Below are positions 41,099 through 51,542 of a stretch of DNA of 64,000 bases, in pieces. The position numbers and the translations under genes are program-made. The stretch's first letter is position 1. Each line of letters opens with the position of its first letter. The notes below the pieces were generated by a model. The model did not search any database. It was not told the DNA's origin and worked only from the letters and a program-made list of their open reading frames with translations. The DNA comes from Chryseobacterium mulctrae. Its GTDB lineage: Bacteria; Bacteroidota; Bacteroidia; Flavobacteriales; Weeksellaceae. The stretch is taken from contig NZ_VAJL01000001.1 in NCBI RefSeq assembly GCF_006175945.1, positions 3,667,001-3,731,000 of the forward strand. Direction: 5' to 3'.

Positions 41099-43171
41099 CT
41101 ACTTTGCAGAAGTTTTTGCTTTCAGATATTTATAGGTTTCAATCTGTGAGCGACATTCTTTTTCACCATTGCTGATATATTCGTTGCTGAGTTTTTTGTC
41201 TAAAATTCTCGCCTTTACATTGTCTTTTAACTGAATATCAAGAATGTCTTTCAATTCTTTTTTAAGATTTTTATCTGAAATTTTTGCGGCGGCTTCTATT
41301 CTGTAATCTAAGTTTCTATTCATCCAATCGGCAGAAGAAATGTAAATATCTTCAGAACCTTTGTTGTAAAAATACATTACTCTTGCATGTTCCAGATACT
41401 CATCTACAATGCTTATAGCTTTAATTTTCTGCTTAAATTCTTTCTGATTGATCGCACAGTAAATTCCTCTTACAATCATTTTGATAACAACTCCGGCTTG
41501 TGCAGCTTCATACATTTTGGTAATTAAAGCACGGTCGCTTACAGAATTTACCTTAATGATCATCTCTGCTTTTCTTCCGACTTTGGCTTCTTCAATTTCT
41601 TTATCGATGTGGTGTACGATTTTTTCACGCATAAATTGCGGACAAACCATAAGCTTTTTACAAGTCTTTAGAACTGAAAGATAATCTTCCTTCGGTTTTT
41701 TCAGTACGGTGAAAACTTTATTGATATCTGCCATAATGCCTCTGTCAGAAGTCATTATTAAATGGTCACCATAAATTTTGGCAGTTTTTTCGTTGAAATT
41801 TCCTGTACTTACAAAACCATATTGAAGCGTTTTGTTGTGAACCCGTTTTTTTATGATACACAGTTTAGCATGAACTTTTTTGTCCGGAATTCCTATTAAA
41901 ACAGTAATTCCTTCAGGTTCAAACATTTCTTTCCACATCAAATTCGATTCTTCATCAAATCTTGCCTGAAGTTCGAGCATTACGGTTACTTCTTTACCAT
42001 TTCTGGCAGCATAAATTAACGCGTTGCTTATCTTTGAATTACTCGCCAAACGATAAGCGGTAATCTGAATAGATTTTACATCCGGATCCATTGCAGCTTC
42101 ACGCAACAAGTCGATTACCGGTGTGTAAGTATGATAAGGGAAACTCAGTAAAACGTCTTGTTTCAAAATTACATCAGTCACTCTTTCACCATGTTCAAAA
42201 GCTTGATGCGTAAAAGATGTTCTTTCTACAGGTTTTTTGCCATATTCAATAACATCAGGAAAATCCATGAAATGTTTAAAATTATGAATCTTTCCTCCGG
42301 GAATAATGCTGTCTTTTTTGCTTAAATTTAATTTTCGGATAAGCAATTCGAGCATTGCCTTATCCATATCTTTATCAAAAACAAAACGGGTCGGTTTCCC
42401 TTTCCTACGGTTTTTGAGGCCTTTTTCTATTTTTTCTGCAAAGTTGGTTTTGATGTCGTTGTCAATATCCATCTCGGCATCTTTTGTTACTTTAAAAGCA
42501 TGGGCAGAAAATTCATCATATCCGAAATAAGAAAATATATGAGGCAGGTTGAATGTAATGACATCTTCTAGCAACATGACATTTTTTTCTTCAGGATCTT
42601 CTGTAGGTAACAAAACAAATCTTCCCACAAAACGTGACGGAATTTCTATAATTGCATAATTGCTGTGGTAATTCCAGTCTTTTTTTCTCATGGCAACACC
42701 GAGATACAAACTTTTGTCTCTCATGTAAGGCATTGGAGTGTTTTCGTGAAGAAGAATCGGGATGACATTGGCTTCCACTACTTCATCAAAATATTGTCTT
42801 ACAAATTCTTTCTGTTTGGTTGTGAGATTTTTTGAAGTTTTAATAAAGACTTTCTGCTCTGCCATTTCAACCTGAATTTTTTTCCAAGTTTTATCGAAGT
42901 TTGCTTGCTGGGTAATTACAATCTCATTAATTCTCTGAAGAATTTTCGATGGTGGCTGATAAAACGATTCGGCAATTACTTTTTCTTTAAAGTCCATCGC
43001 ACGCTTCAGACCTGCAACACGCACTCTGAAAAACTCATCAAGATTATTTGAGAAAATCCCAAGAAAACGAATTCTGAGATGAAGCGGCACGTTTTCGTCC
43101 ATTGCTTCTTGTAAAACTCTTTCGTTAAATGCTAACCAGGTAACATCTCTGGGATTAAAATGTAATGACAT
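41099..43171 (-). CDS. ppk1: Polyphosphate kinase 1
   Basis: 690 residues, full length for Ppk1. N-terminal domain RDVTWLAFNERVLQEAMDE with RIRFLGIFSNNLDEFFRVRVAGL (in parts); the middle has FPYHTYTPVIDLLREAA, ITAYRLASNSKISNALI; catalytic HAKLC (His near residue 435) and YGFVSTGNFNEKTAKIYGD; C-terminal IYISSADWMNRNLDYRIEA, a second phospholipase-D-like motif. It makes polyphosphate from ATP reversibly at the inner face of the membrane. Transcribed with ppx behind it. Confidence 0.95.
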   Translation of the reverse strand: MSLHFNPRDVTWLAFNERVLQEAMDENVPLHLRIRFLGIFSNNLDEFFRVRVAGLKRAMDFKEKVIAESFYQPPSKILQRINEIVITQQANFDKTWKKIQVEMAEQKVFIKTSKNLTTKQKEFVRQYFDEVVEANVIPILLHENTPMPYMRDKSLYLGVAMRKKDWNYHSNYAIIEIPSRFVGRFVLLPTEDPEEKNVMLLEDVITFNLPHIFSYFGYDEFSAHAFKVTKDAEMDIDNDIKTNFAEKIEKGLKNRRKGKPTRFVFDKDMDKAMLELLIRKLNLSKKDSIIPGGKIHNFKHFMDFPDVIEYGKKPVERTSFTHQAFEHGERVTDVILKQDVLLSFPYHTYTPVIDLLREAAMDPDVKSIQITAYRLASNSKISNALIYAARNGKEVTVMLELQARFDEESNLMWKEMFEPEGITVLIGIPDKKVHAKLCIIKKRVHNKTLQYGFVSTGNFNEKTAKIYGDHLIMTSDRGIMADINKVFTVLKKPKEDYLSVLKTCKKLMVCPQFMREKIVHHIDKEIEEAKVGRKAEMIIKVNSVSDRALITKMYEAAQAGVVIKMIVRGIYCAINQKEFKQKIKAISIVDEYLEHARVMYFYNKGSEDIYISSADWMNRNLDYRIEAAAKISDKNLKKELKDILDIQLKDNVKARILDKKLSNEYISNGEKECRSQIETYKYLKAKTSAK

Positions 43172-43498
43172 ATTTGTGTGTAAAATTTATCAAAAATACT
43201 AATAAAACTGATTGATTATAGAGATCTAAAGTTAATTCTTAATTAAATTTTTAGTTGAAACAAAAGAAATTTCTAGATAGGTCAAAATTTCATAAATTAT
43301 TAAAGTTGAAATTTCTTCTTTTGTATTTACTATCGTTTAATGCTAATATTTTTGTTAAATTTAATTTTAAAATGTGTTTTTAGTATTTATTGTTTAATTG
43401 TAAGTGTTTATTGTGTTATAGAGTGTTATTTGTCTGATTTTTTGTTTTTTGGGTGATATTATATAAAATATTTAAATTAGTAGATTAAATTAATTGAA
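43172..43498. other. AT-rich intergenic region between ppk1 and the metalloprotease gene
   Basis: 327 bases, very T-rich, between divergent genes. It should hold both promoters, but I see no repeat, RNA gene or clear operator; several TTTG-containing words exist and none stands out. Confidence 0.6.
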
Positions 43499-44724
43499 AT
43501 GAAAAAATATCTACCATTTCTTGCAATCCTGATGATTGCACAGGTTGAGGGACAGAGATTTTGTGGAACTGATCAAAAAATGAAAGAGTTTTTTGCAAAT
43601 AACCCGGATGCGTTAGCAAAAAAACAGGATTTAAGGAATTATTTAACAACTAAAAATACAACTGCTAAAAATACGCAAACAGTTGTAACTATTCCTGTTG
43701 TAGTACATGTTGTGTATAAAAACGCGACTCAAAACATTTCTGATGCTCAAATTGCCTCGCAGATTGCGGTACTTAATGCAGATTTTAGAAAATTAAATAC
43801 AGATTATAATTCTGTTGTTCCTGATGCATTTAAGCCTTTTGGCGCTGATATGGAACTTGTTTTCTGTTTAGCAACAGTGAAAAGTGACGGAACTACTACT
43901 ACAGGTATAGAAAGAAAATCTGTAGCTTCAAACTTTAATTTTCCAAATAATTATTATCAACCTTCAGGACTTGTGGCTTGGGATCCTACAAAATATTTGA
44001 ATATTTGGGTAGGAGATATGCCAAATCCATATTTAGGATGGGCTTATCTACCGGATGCAGCGGGATTGGCTTTTGATGGATTAGCTTAGGTTATAAATAT
44101 TTTGGTACAACTGGCGCTGCTGAATATCCTTATAACGGTGGTAGAACTGCTACCCATGAAATCGGTCATTATTTCGGACTTTTACATCCTTGGGGAGAAG
44201 ATGACAGTCTTTGTGGAACACCGGATAACGATGACGGATGTGCAGATACACCTGCTATTGATTATCCTCACGGAGGAGGGAATGTTTTCCCAGATAATTC
44301 TAATATGTGTACTCCAACAGCAAATGGAGCAATGTTTATGAATTTTATGGATTATGTAACAGATACAGAAATGGCACTTTTCACAAACGATCAGAAAACA
44401 ATTAAATCAAATACTATGTCTGGACCTAGAGCAAGTCTTTTAAACTCTAATGCATGTAGCTTTTTGTCAGTTAATGAAGTTGAAAAGGCAAATTCAATAA
44501 ATTTATTCCCAAATCCAACAACACAGTATATTTCGATAGCATCACCATTAGCGAAGATTAATGAGATAGAGATATTTAATGCTGAAGGAAGATTGGTTAA
44601 AAAAGCTTTTATTAAAAATGAAACAGACAAAATTGATGTGAAAGATTTTGCTGCCGGAGTTTATTATGTAAGAACTTATAATGATAAAAACTTCATCAAG
44701 TCTATGAAATTTATCAAAAAATAA
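43499..44724 (+). pseudogene. Secreted M43-type metalloprotease with T9SS signal, frameshifted
   Basis: The first frame (43499-44089) gives a signal peptide, a propeptide-like start and TIPVVVHVVYKNATQNISDAQI, typical of cytophagalysin/pappalysin enzymes, and stops at TAG after FDGLA. The protein continues in the -1 frame from about 44086 as GYKYFGTTGAAEYPYNGGR, then THEIGHYFGLLH (zinc motif HExxHxxGxxH), the Met-turn region NFMDYVTD and a type 9 secretion domain (LFPNPTTQYISI ... GVYYVRTYNDKNFIKSMKFIKK, in parts). One missing base near 44086 explains it. The enzyme is inactive unless the sequence has an error. Confidence 0.85.
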
Positions 44725-44750
44725 GTGAAAAAATTTCCAGATTTTACTAA

Positions 44751-44786
44751 AACAAAACTTCGATATAATCGGAGTTTTGTTTTTTT
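44751..44786 (+). terminator. Rho-independent terminator after the metalloprotease gene
   Basis: AACAAAACTTCGA, loop TATAA, TCGGAGTTTTGTT with a T tract behind; one mismatch in the stem. Confidence 0.8.
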
Positions 44787-44876
44787 ATGTCAATTTGTCA
44801 CAAAAATTCTAATGGTACAGATATTGAGAAAGTGAGAGTGTAATTAAATTTAAAAATTAGAAAAAATATAAATATT

Positions 44877-46772
44877 ATGAGTAAAATTATCGGAATTGAC
44901 TTAGGTACAACCAACTCTTGCGTTGCAGTAATGGAGGGTAAAGACCCTGTTGTTATCCCTAACGCAGAAGGAAAAAGAACAACACCGTCTATTGTAGCTT
45001 TTACACAGGATGGTGAGAGAAAAGTAGGTGACCCTGCAAAAAGACAGGCTGTTACCAACCCAAAAAATACAGTATATTCTATCAAAAGATTCATTGGTAC
45101 ACACTTCAAAGATGATGCGTCTGAGGTTTCCAGAGTGCCTTACCAGGTTGTAGCTGGTCCCAATGATACAGTGAAAGTAAAAATTGATGATAGAGAATAT
45201 ACACCACAGGAGATCTCAGCAATGATTCTTCAGAAAATGAAAAAAACGGCTGAAGATTATCTTGGTCAGGAAGTTACAAGAGCGGTAATTACTGTTCCGG
45301 CTTACTTTAACGATGCACAAAGACAAGCGACTAAAGAAGCTGGTGAAATTGCAGGTCTTAAAGTAGAAAGAATTATTAACGAGCCAACTGCTGCAGCTCT
45401 TGCTTATGGTCTTGATAAAAACCATAAAGATCAAAAAATTGCAGTTTATGACCTTGGTGGTGGTACTTTTGATATCTCTATCCTGGATCTTGGTGATGGT
45501 GTTTTCGAAGTATTGTCAACTAACGGTGATACGCACCTTGGTGGTGATGACTTTGATGATGTGATTATCAACTGGTTGGCAGAAGAATTCAAATCTCAGG
45601 AAGGTGTAGATCTTAAGTCTGATGCGATTGCATTGCAAAGATTGAAAGAAGCTGCTGAAAAAGCAAAAATTGAATTATCTTCTTCTCCACAAACAGAGAT
45701 CAACTTGCCATATATCACGGCTACAGCTACAGGTCCTAAACACTTAGTTGTAACATTGACAAAAGCCAAATTCGAGCAATTGTCTGCTGACTTGGTAAAA
45801 AGATCTATGGATCCTGTGAAAAAAGCATTGTCTGATGCAGGTCTTTCAACATCTGATATTGATGAAGTAATCTTGGTGGGTGGTTCTACAAGAATCCCAA
45901 TCATCCAGGAAGAAGTAGAAAAATTCTTCGGTAAAAAACCTTCAAAAGGTGTGAATCCTGATGAGGTTGTAGCCTTGGGTGCAGCGATCCAGGGTGGTGT
46001 ATTGACAGGTGATGTAAAAGATGTACTTTTATTAGACGTTACACCGCTTTCCCTTGGTATCGAAACAATGGGTTCTGTTTTCACTAAATTAATTGATGCG
46101 AACACAACTATCCCAACCAAAAAATCCGAAGTGTTCTCTACAGCGTCTGACAACCAGCCAGCTGTAAGTATCAGAGTAGGACAAGGTGAGAGACCAATGT
46201 TCAATGATAACAAAGAAATTGGTAAATTTGATTTAACAGATATTCCGCCAGCACCAAGAGGTGTTCCTCAGATCGAAGTAACATTTGATATTGATGCCAA
46301 TGGTATCCTGAGTGTTTCTGCAAAAGATAAAGGAACCGGTAAAGAGCAATCTATCAAAATCCAGGCTTCATCTGGTCTTTCTGAAGAAGAAATCGAAAGA
46401 ATGAAAAAAGAAGCTCAGGAAAACTCTGCAGCCGATGCTAAGAAAAAAGAAGAAGTAGAAATCTTCAACAAAGCAGACGGATTGATCTTCCAAACAGAGA
46501 AACAACTGAAAGAGTTTGGTGATAAGTTATCTGCTGATAAAAAAGCAGCGATTGAATCTGCTCATGATGCGCTTAAAGCAGCTTATGAAGCTAAAAATGC
46601 TGATGATATCAAAGCTAAGACAGAAGCCTTGGATGCAGCTTGGACTGCCGCTTCAGAAGAGATGTATGCAGCAGGACAGCAAGCTCAGGGTAATCCTGGA
46701 GCCGATGCTAATGCAGGTAATGCAGGCGGAGCTGATGATGTTCAGGATGCAGACTTCGAAGAAGTCAAGTAA
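44877..46772 (+). CDS. dnaK: Molecular chaperone DnaK (Hsp70)
   Basis: 631 residues. ATPase domain starts [18 protein letters not shown], with [20 protein letters not shown] (phosphate 2) and [16 protein letters not shown]; the substrate domain begins at about residue 390 ([16 protein letters not shown]) and includes the lid helices and an Ala/Gly-rich tail ending [11 protein letters not shown], the standard EEVK-like end. Works with DnaJ and GrpE, whose genes are not in the window. Monocistronic here, with a terminator after it; the next genes belong to an integrated element. Confidence 0.97.
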   Translation: MSKIIGIDLGTTNSCVAVMEGKDPVVIPNAEGKRTTPSIVAFTQDGERKVGDPAKRQAVTNPKNTVYSIKRFIGTHFKDDASEVSRVPYQVVAGPNDTVKVKIDDREYTPQEISAMILQKMKKTAEDYLGQEVTRAVITVPAYFNDAQRQATKEAGEIAGLKVERIINEPTAAALAYGLDKNHKDQKIAVYDLGGGTFDISILDLGDGVFEVLSTNGDTHLGGDDFDDVIINWLAEEFKSQEGVDLKSDAIALQRLKEAAEKAKIELSSSPQTEINLPYITATATGPKHLVVTLTKAKFEQLSADLVKRSMDPVKKALSDAGLSTSDIDEVILVGGSTRIPIIQEEVEKFFGKKPSKGVNPDEVVALGAAIQGGVLTGDVKDVLLLDVTPLSLGIETMGSVFTKLIDANTTIPTKKSEVFSTASDNQPAVSIRVGQGERPMFNDNKEIGKFDLTDIPPAPRGVPQIEVTFDIDANGILSVSAKDKGTGKEQSIKIQASSGLSEEEIERMKKEAQENSAADAKKKEEVEIFNKADGLIFQTEKQLKEFGDKLSADKKAAIESAHDALKAAYEAKNADDIKAKTEALDAAWTAASEEMYAAGQQAQGNPGADANAGNAGGADDVQDADFEEVK

Positions 46773-46814
46773 GTAGCAATTATCATCGATTAATATCGAT
46801 TGAAATAAATTAGT

Positions 46815-46852
46815 AAATCGCTGTAAACGTAATGTTTATGGCGATTTTTTTT
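46815..46852 (+). terminator. Rho-independent terminator after dnaK
   Basis: AAATCGC-TGTAAAC, loop GTAAT, GTTTATG-GCGATTT followed by T tract. Confidence 0.8.
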
Positions 46853-46875
46853 ATTTTTACTTTTTTCAATAATAG

Positions 46876-46906
46876 TTGATTTTAATCGATTTTTGTTGTA
46901 ATTTTG
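46876..46906 (+). promoter_or_regulatory. Candidate promoter of the integrase operon
   Basis: TTG (46876-46878) and TAATTTTG (46899-46906) fit the Bacteroidota TTG / TAnnTTTG promoter with a 20-base gap. The next gene starts at 47004, leaving a leader of roughly 90 bases. Confidence 0.45.
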
Positions 46907-47003
46907 TATCTTATTTGTACCGCATCTTAATTACGGACAATGTGGTTCTTATTATGTCTTAAATATACTAATGTGTATTTTTAATTTTAAAAATAAATGA
47001 ATT

Positions 47004-47573
47004 ATGGGCTTCAGTAATCTTAAAATACCAAAACTTTGTGAATTTTGTGAGAAGCCATTTGAAGCAAAAACAATTACCACTAGATTTTGCAGTAAGTATT
47101 GCTCTGAAAAATTGGGAAAACGGCAAAAACAGTTGGAAAAAGAAATCGAGGCAAAAAAAACACTGTTAGAAAACTCAGTTTCTAAAATTGCTGAATTGCA
47201 AACACGACCTTATATATCTGTGAGCGAAGCGGAAATGCTTTTTGGAATTTCAAAAAATACGATTCATAGATTAATTAAAAATAAAAAAATACCTTCAATC
47301 AATTTAGGAGAGCGACTTACTCGTGTAAGCAAAGTAGATATAGAAAAAATGTTTACAACAGTTGAAATACCAGATAAATCTAAAGAAAAACCTGAGAAAC
47401 CCAATTTCGAAGTTGGTAATTGCTATACAATTTCCGAAATTAGTTCAAAATTCCATGCTGATCCAGGAACCGTAACAAACCTAATTAAAAGAAACAAAAT
47501 TCCGACAAAGAAAGTTGGAAGTTTCGTGTATGTGCCTAAAAATTTAATTGATAAAATTTTTGCAGGAAAATGA
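47004..47573 (+). CDS. Zinc-finger and double helix-turn-helix protein (excisionase-like)
   Basis: 189 residues. The N-terminus has a small zinc site (CEFCEKPF ... FCSKYCSEK), then a coiled segment, then two excisionase-type helix-turn-helix domains: YISVSEAEMLFGISKNTIHRLI and YTISEISSKFHADPGTVTNLI, each followed by a short beta wing ending in an (R)VSK/VPK turn. Its stop overlaps the integrase start by 4 bases. Proteins of this layout regularly precede the integrase in mobile elements of Bacteroidota; likely a directionality or regulatory factor. Confidence 0.75.
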   Translation: MGFSNLKIPKLCEFCEKPFEAKTITTRFCSKYCSEKLGKRQKQLEKEIEAKKTLLENSVSKIAELQTRPYISVSEAEMLFGISKNTIHRLIKNKKIPSINLGERLTRVSKVDIEKMFTTVEIPDKSKEKPEKPNFEVGNCYTISEISSKFHADPGTVTNLIKRNKIPTKKVGSFVYVPKNLIDKIFAGK

Positions 47574-48811
47574 AAGAGTTGTTAAAAACCAAAGTTACAG
47601 TAAGATTAAGAAAATCTGAGTTCCGAAAAGAATGGTTTATTTATTTGGAAAGTTATCCTGTGATGGTTCCAGGTAAAGATAAAGTTCAAAGAATCCGGGA
47701 ATATTTGAACCGAAGTATCACAACCGTAGATTTTGATAAGAAAAGGCCTGCAAGAACAACCCAAGAATCCATTTCATTTAAACCTAAAAGAGATGACAAT
47801 GGTATTATCGTTTGCAAAAGCGAAAATGATCGGGAAACAATGTTGTATGCAGATTCTATGCGTAAATTACGTCAGAGAGAATATGATAATATAGAACTTT
47901 ACAGCGAACTCGACAAAATTCAAGTAGAACAGAAAGAAAAATCGCAGGAAAATTTTGTGAGATATTTTGATTTGTTGGTTAATAAACGACATAAAAACAA
48001 TTCCGAATCTATTCAAGTAAATTGGTATCGCTCCATAGAATTTCTAAAAGATTTTGGAGGTGAAAAAATTATGTTTTCGCAGATCAACACAAAATTCTGT
48101 GAAAATTTTAAATCATATTTGTTAACTGCGAAAAGTGGTAGCAATAAGCAAGAGATTATTTCTCAAAATACAGCTTCAACTTATTTTTCTGTTTTCAAAG
48201 CTGCATTAAAACAAGCTTTTATTGATGGATATTTTACAACAGATATTTCGGCTAAAATAAAATCAATTCCACACGAAGAATCGAGAAGAGAATATTTGAC
48301 GCTAGAGGAACTCAATACTTTGGTTGAAACACCTTGCGAACTTGATGTTTTAAAACGAGCAGCGCTATTTTCGGCATTGACAGGTTTGCGACATTCCGAT
48401 ATTCAAAAATTGACGTGGAATGAAATCAATATTGAAAACGATCAAACCAGAATAAATTTTACTCAAAAAAAGACAAAAGGCGTAGAATATATGCCGATTT
48501 CTAAACAAGCATTACAACTTTGTGGTGCAGCAGGTCTTCCAACTGATTTGGTTTTTAAAAATCTGACTAATCCGGCGTGGATTTCCCGACCACTTAAGAA
48601 ATGGATTGAAAGTGCTGGAATTACTAAAAAAATAACTTTTCATAATTTTAGACACACTTTTGCAACACTTCAACTTTCGAGTGGAACTGATATTTACACA
48701 GTGAGTAAAATGCTCGGTCATACGAATGTAAAAACTACACAGGTTTACGCAAAAGTTGTTGATGAAAAGAAAAATAAAGCTTCGACTGCTATTCAACTAA
48801 AAAACTTATAA
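47570..48811 (+). CDS. Tyrosine recombinase / integrase
   Basis: 413 residues. N-terminal SAM-like core-binding domain about residues 120-225 (FVRYFDLLVNKRHKNNSESI, YFSVFKAALKQAF). Catalytic domain: Arg in TGLRHSDIQKL (about 270), HNFRHTF (about 357), GHTNVKTTQVYAKV with the Tyr nucleophile near 391. It matches Bacteroidota phage-type or IME integrases. It should insert the element at an att site; I could not find the attachment repeats. Confidence 0.93.
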   Translation: MKELLKTKVTVRLRKSEFRKEWFIYLESYPVMVPGKDKVQRIREYLNRSITTVDFDKKRPARTTQESISFKPKRDDNGIIVCKSENDRETMLYADSMRKLRQREYDNIELYSELDKIQVEQKEKSQENFVRYFDLLVNKRHKNNSESIQVNWYRSIEFLKDFGGEKIMFSQINTKFCENFKSYLLTAKSGSNKQEIISQNTASTYFSVFKAALKQAFIDGYFTTDISAKIKSIPHEESRREYLTLEELNTLVETPCELDVLKRAALFSALTGLRHSDIQKLTWNEINIENDQTRINFTQKKTKGVEYMPISKQALQLCGAAGLPTDLVFKNLTNPAWISRPLKKWIESAGITKKITFHNFRHTFATLQLSSGTDIYTVSKMLGHTNVKTTQVYAKVVDEKKNKASTAIQLKNL

Positions 48812-48812
48812 A

Positions 48813-49592
48813 ATGCACTTTAAATATTTTGAATATATTGTCATCTACCTTTCCGTTCTATTAGTATGTGTAATAGGGGGAGCGTTAGCAAGAATTTCTT
48901 TTCTTGGAAAAGGTGGCGACGAATATACCGCAAATATTGTATTTTGGTCAATCACAGCATTAAGTATATTATTTTATGCACTTATTATCTTATTTCTCGA
49001 TGGTATAATTGTCTTATTCAGAAAGATTTTCCCTAAAAAAAGCAGTTCCGAAAATTCTACTGAAGATTTGATTCCATCTGAAAATCCTGAGAATGGAGGG
49101 GAGAGGCAAAAACAAATAATTGCTGAAAATACACCAATCTATTTAGTCGAAAATTCGGAGGAAAACGTTGTGAATCAAACTACAGAATCCGTGAATCTGG
49201 AATCTATAAGAAAAACTCAACTCCAGCAAAAGCAACAGAATGAAAGTGTAAAACTACAAATCGCTCTGGATTATAGTCGGAATCAATTTGCATTATATGT
49301 AACAGATGAAGATCTTGATGCACTTTGTAATGCCGTAAGTTTATATTCAAAAAATGAAAAGATTCCTAACGATATTTCTGTCCACACAAAAGAATTAAGT
49401 AATCTAGACCTTTATCATTTCGGTTGGAATATTTGGAATTATTTCAGACCAATAAAACAGGAAGAAATTTCAAAATTATTAAAAACTGTATTTGTTTCGC
49501 TTGACGATATTGATTTAGATAGTATCAAGGCACATTTGAAAGATGAACCTAAAAAAGGTATTATCACAATTCAAGAAAACTTGGCAGACTAA
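48813..49592 (+). CDS. Membrane protein with a soluble C-terminal part, unknown
   Basis: 259 residues. Two membrane helices (YIVIYLSVLLVCVIGGALA and ITALSILFYALIILFL), then a Lys/Ser/Glu linker and a soluble domain with LYHFGWNIWNYFRPIKQEEISKLLKTVF. No family recognised. It begins one base after the integrase stop, so it belongs to the same operon. A strong terminator follows at 49630. Confidence 0.65.
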   Translation: MHFKYFEYIVIYLSVLLVCVIGGALARISFLGKGGDEYTANIVFWSITALSILFYALIILFLDGIIVLFRKIFPKKSSSENSTEDLIPSENPENGGERQKQIIAENTPIYLVENSEENVVNQTTESVNLESIRKTQLQQKQQNESVKLQIALDYSRNQFALYVTDEDLDALCNAVSLYSKNEKIPNDISVHTKELSNLDLYHFGWNIWNYFRPIKQEEISKLLKTVFVSLDDIDLDSIKAHLKDEPKKGIITIQENLAD

Positions 49593-49629
49593 CAAAAGAC
49601 ATAAAAAATTACAAAACGAAGTGTATGTT

Positions 49630-49685
49630 AAGTGATTTCTCTGTGATTGCGTGTTTATAGGCATCACAGAGAAATCACTTTTTTT
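49630..49685 (+). terminator. Strong terminator with an 18-bp perfect stem
   Basis: AAGTGATTTCTCTGTGAT (49630-49647) and its exact complement (49663-49680), 15-base loop, then T tract. It ends the integrase operon. Confidence 0.85.
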
Positions 49686-49716
49686 CTTTGCACCATAACA
49701 ATCAAAAACGATACTT

Positions 49717-50094
49717 ATGGACAGCAATGAAATTTCATTCGAAAACCTGCCGAGAGCAGTGGCACATTTGGCTAACGAAATAGCCGAAATTAAATTTCTT
49801 GTAGAAAGAAAAGAAACAACTACAATTCCTCCAAAAAGAATTCCAATCGACATTGAAGCTGCTTGCGAATTAATTGGAAAAGCTAAACCAACGGTTTACA
49901 CTTTAGTAAGAACTCGAAAAATTCCGTGTTACAAAAATGGTAAAAAACTCTATTTTTTTGAAGATGAATTATTAGAGTGGATTTCCCAAGGAAAAAAGAA
50001 AACCTTACAAGAAATTCAATCTGAAGCCGACGCCAATTTCAAGAAAAATTTCAGGAAATCGAATGGTGAGTTTAATCAAAATTCACAACGATGA
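49717..50094 (+). CDS. Excisionase-type helix-turn-helix protein
   Basis: 125 residues with a helix-turn-helix of the HTH_17 family: PIDIEAACELIGKAKPTVYTLV followed by RTRKIPCYKNGKKLYFFEDELLEW, here given in parts. The N-terminal segment (LPRAVAHLANEIAEIKFLVE) is a short coiled coil. It overlaps the helicase start by 4 bases, so it may regulate that operon as well as excision. Confidence 0.82.
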   Translation: MDSNEISFENLPRAVAHLANEIAEIKFLVERKETTTIPPKRIPIDIEAACELIGKAKPTVYTLVRTRKIPCYKNGKKLYFFEDELLEWISQGKKKTLQEIQSEADANFKKNFRKSNGEFNQNSQR

Positions 50095-51320
50095 GCCAAA
50101 AAATCCCCTACATCCGAGTCGGCACAACCTATTACAAAATAATAGAAAAACCATTAATCTCTGGCGACACAACCACAGTTTTGGTTCGTTGGAATCGCGA
50201 AACAATCATTAGTGACCACGGCAAAGCTTTTCTTTCCTCGATTCCAAAATATGATGGTTTTTGTTGTATTCCGGAACATTTAGATTATCAACAAATCGTT
50301 AGAGGTTTCTATAATATTTACAATGAAATCCCATTTTCGCCTTCATCTGAAAACGAAAATTTCAAAAATGAAGTTCCTTTTTCTCTGAATTTTGTGAAGC
50401 ATATTTTCGGCGAACAGTTCGAATTGGGTTTAGATTATTTGAAAATTCTATTGCAGTATCCCACCCAAATTTTACCGATTCTTTGTTTGGTAAGCAAAGA
50501 AAGAGCAACGGGAAAATCAACGTTCATCAAATGGTTGAAAGAAATTTTCGGGTTAAATATGACTTACATTAAAGGAGATTCATTCGGAAGTCAATTTAAT
50601 TCTGATTGGGCAGCAATGTTGGTTGTGGCGATTGATGAAGTGTTTTTTGATAAAAAAGAGATTACAGAAAGATTAAAATATCTATCGACCACCAACAAAG
50701 ACAAGTTGGAAGCCAAAGGAAAAGACCGAGAAGAAATTGATTTTTTCGCCAAGTTTATTTTGTGTTCCAATAACGAAGAAAATTTTATTCAAATTGATGA
50801 AAACGAAATTCGGTTTTGGATTCTAAAAATAAATCCGATAAAAGTTGAAAATACAGAGTTTCTCGACAATCTCATTTCAGAAATCCCTCATTTTCTTCGG
50901 TTTTTAATCGAGAGACCTTTTTCAACAGAAAAGAAAACAAGAATGTGGTTTTCTGCCGATGAAATCAGGACAAAAGCACTCCAAAAACTGGTTTTCAAGA
51001 ATAACAATAAGCTAGAATCTAAAATGATTGAGTTGCTGTACGAGTTTTTTGAAAGTAACAACGATGAAGAAATCAATGTCGTCCCGCAAGATATTCTCAA
51101 TATGATGAACAGGATGTTTCGACCAACTTATTGGACGAGAAACGATATTCGAAATATTTTAAAGGAAATGTGGAAACTAAATCCCCAAAATAACGGCTTA
51201 ACCTACATTAGATACGACATTGATTTTGCAGGAACATTCTATCAAAACAATTCCGTTGGGCGATTTTTCACCGTTAAAAAAGATTTCATTCTTCAAAAAT
51301 ATGTTGAAACGTTGAATTAA
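50091..51320 (+). CDS. Replicative helicase-like protein (SF3 / primase C-terminal type)
   Basis: 409 residues. Walker A is SKERATGKSTFIKWL (about residue 142), Walker B-like VVAIDEVFFDKKEI (about 180), then TTNKDKLEAKGKDREEIDFFAKFILCSNN, which resembles the DUF5906/phage-plasmid primase C-terminal helicases. A helical C-terminal part follows (MIELLYEFFESNNDEEI). It would unwind the element's DNA. The next 220 bases contain a repeat cluster that may be its origin. Confidence 0.78.
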   Translation: MSQKIPYIRVGTTYYKIIEKPLISGDTTTVLVRWNRETIISDHGKAFLSSIPKYDGFCCIPEHLDYQQIVRGFYNIYNEIPFSPSSENENFKNEVPFSLNFVKHIFGEQFELGLDYLKILLQYPTQILPILCLVSKERATGKSTFIKWLKEIFGLNMTYIKGDSFGSQFNSDWAAMLVVAIDEVFFDKKEITERLKYLSTTNKDKLEAKGKDREEIDFFAKFILCSNNEENFIQIDENEIRFWILKINPIKVENTEFLDNLISEIPHFLRFLIERPFSTEKKTRMWFSADEIRTKALQKLVFKNNNKLESKMIELLYEFFESNNDEEINVVPQDILNMMNRMFRPTYWTRNDIRNILKEMWKLNPQNNGLTYIRYDIDFAGTFYQNNSVGRFFTVKKDFILQKYVETLN

Positions 51321-51365
51321 TTGATAATGAAAAGAAAATCAATCAATTAGTTCTCTACAAAACCC

Positions 51366-51450
51366 TCAACAAACTTTTAAATCCACTTTTTTGTTGAATG
51401 TTTGTTGAGCAAATAAAATCAAGTTTGTTGAATTGTTGAGCTTTTGTTGA
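51366..51450. repeat. TTGTTGA repeat cluster, candidate origin or operator
   Basis: TTTGTTGA occurs at 51390, 51401, 51424 and 51443, ATTGTTGA at 51432, and the inverted form TCAACAAA at 51366; a further inverted copy (TTCAACAA) is near 51491. It is placed between the helicase and primase genes. Iterons of a replication origin or operators of the downstream genes are the main options. Confidence 0.6.
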
Positions 51451-51542
51451 ATAATTAAATATCTAAAAATCAATTATTTAATAATTTTTTTTCAACAATT
51501 CTACAGAAAATCACAATAATTAATACCCGAAAAATCTACAAG

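Noticed and set aside
44877..46776. Long antisense frames over dnaK
   Set aside because: These are shadows of a highly conserved gene with strong codon bias.
49630..49685. 18-bp perfect inverted repeat as an att or recombination site
   Set aside because: It has a T tract directly after the stem and follows the end of an operon, so a terminator is the simpler reading.
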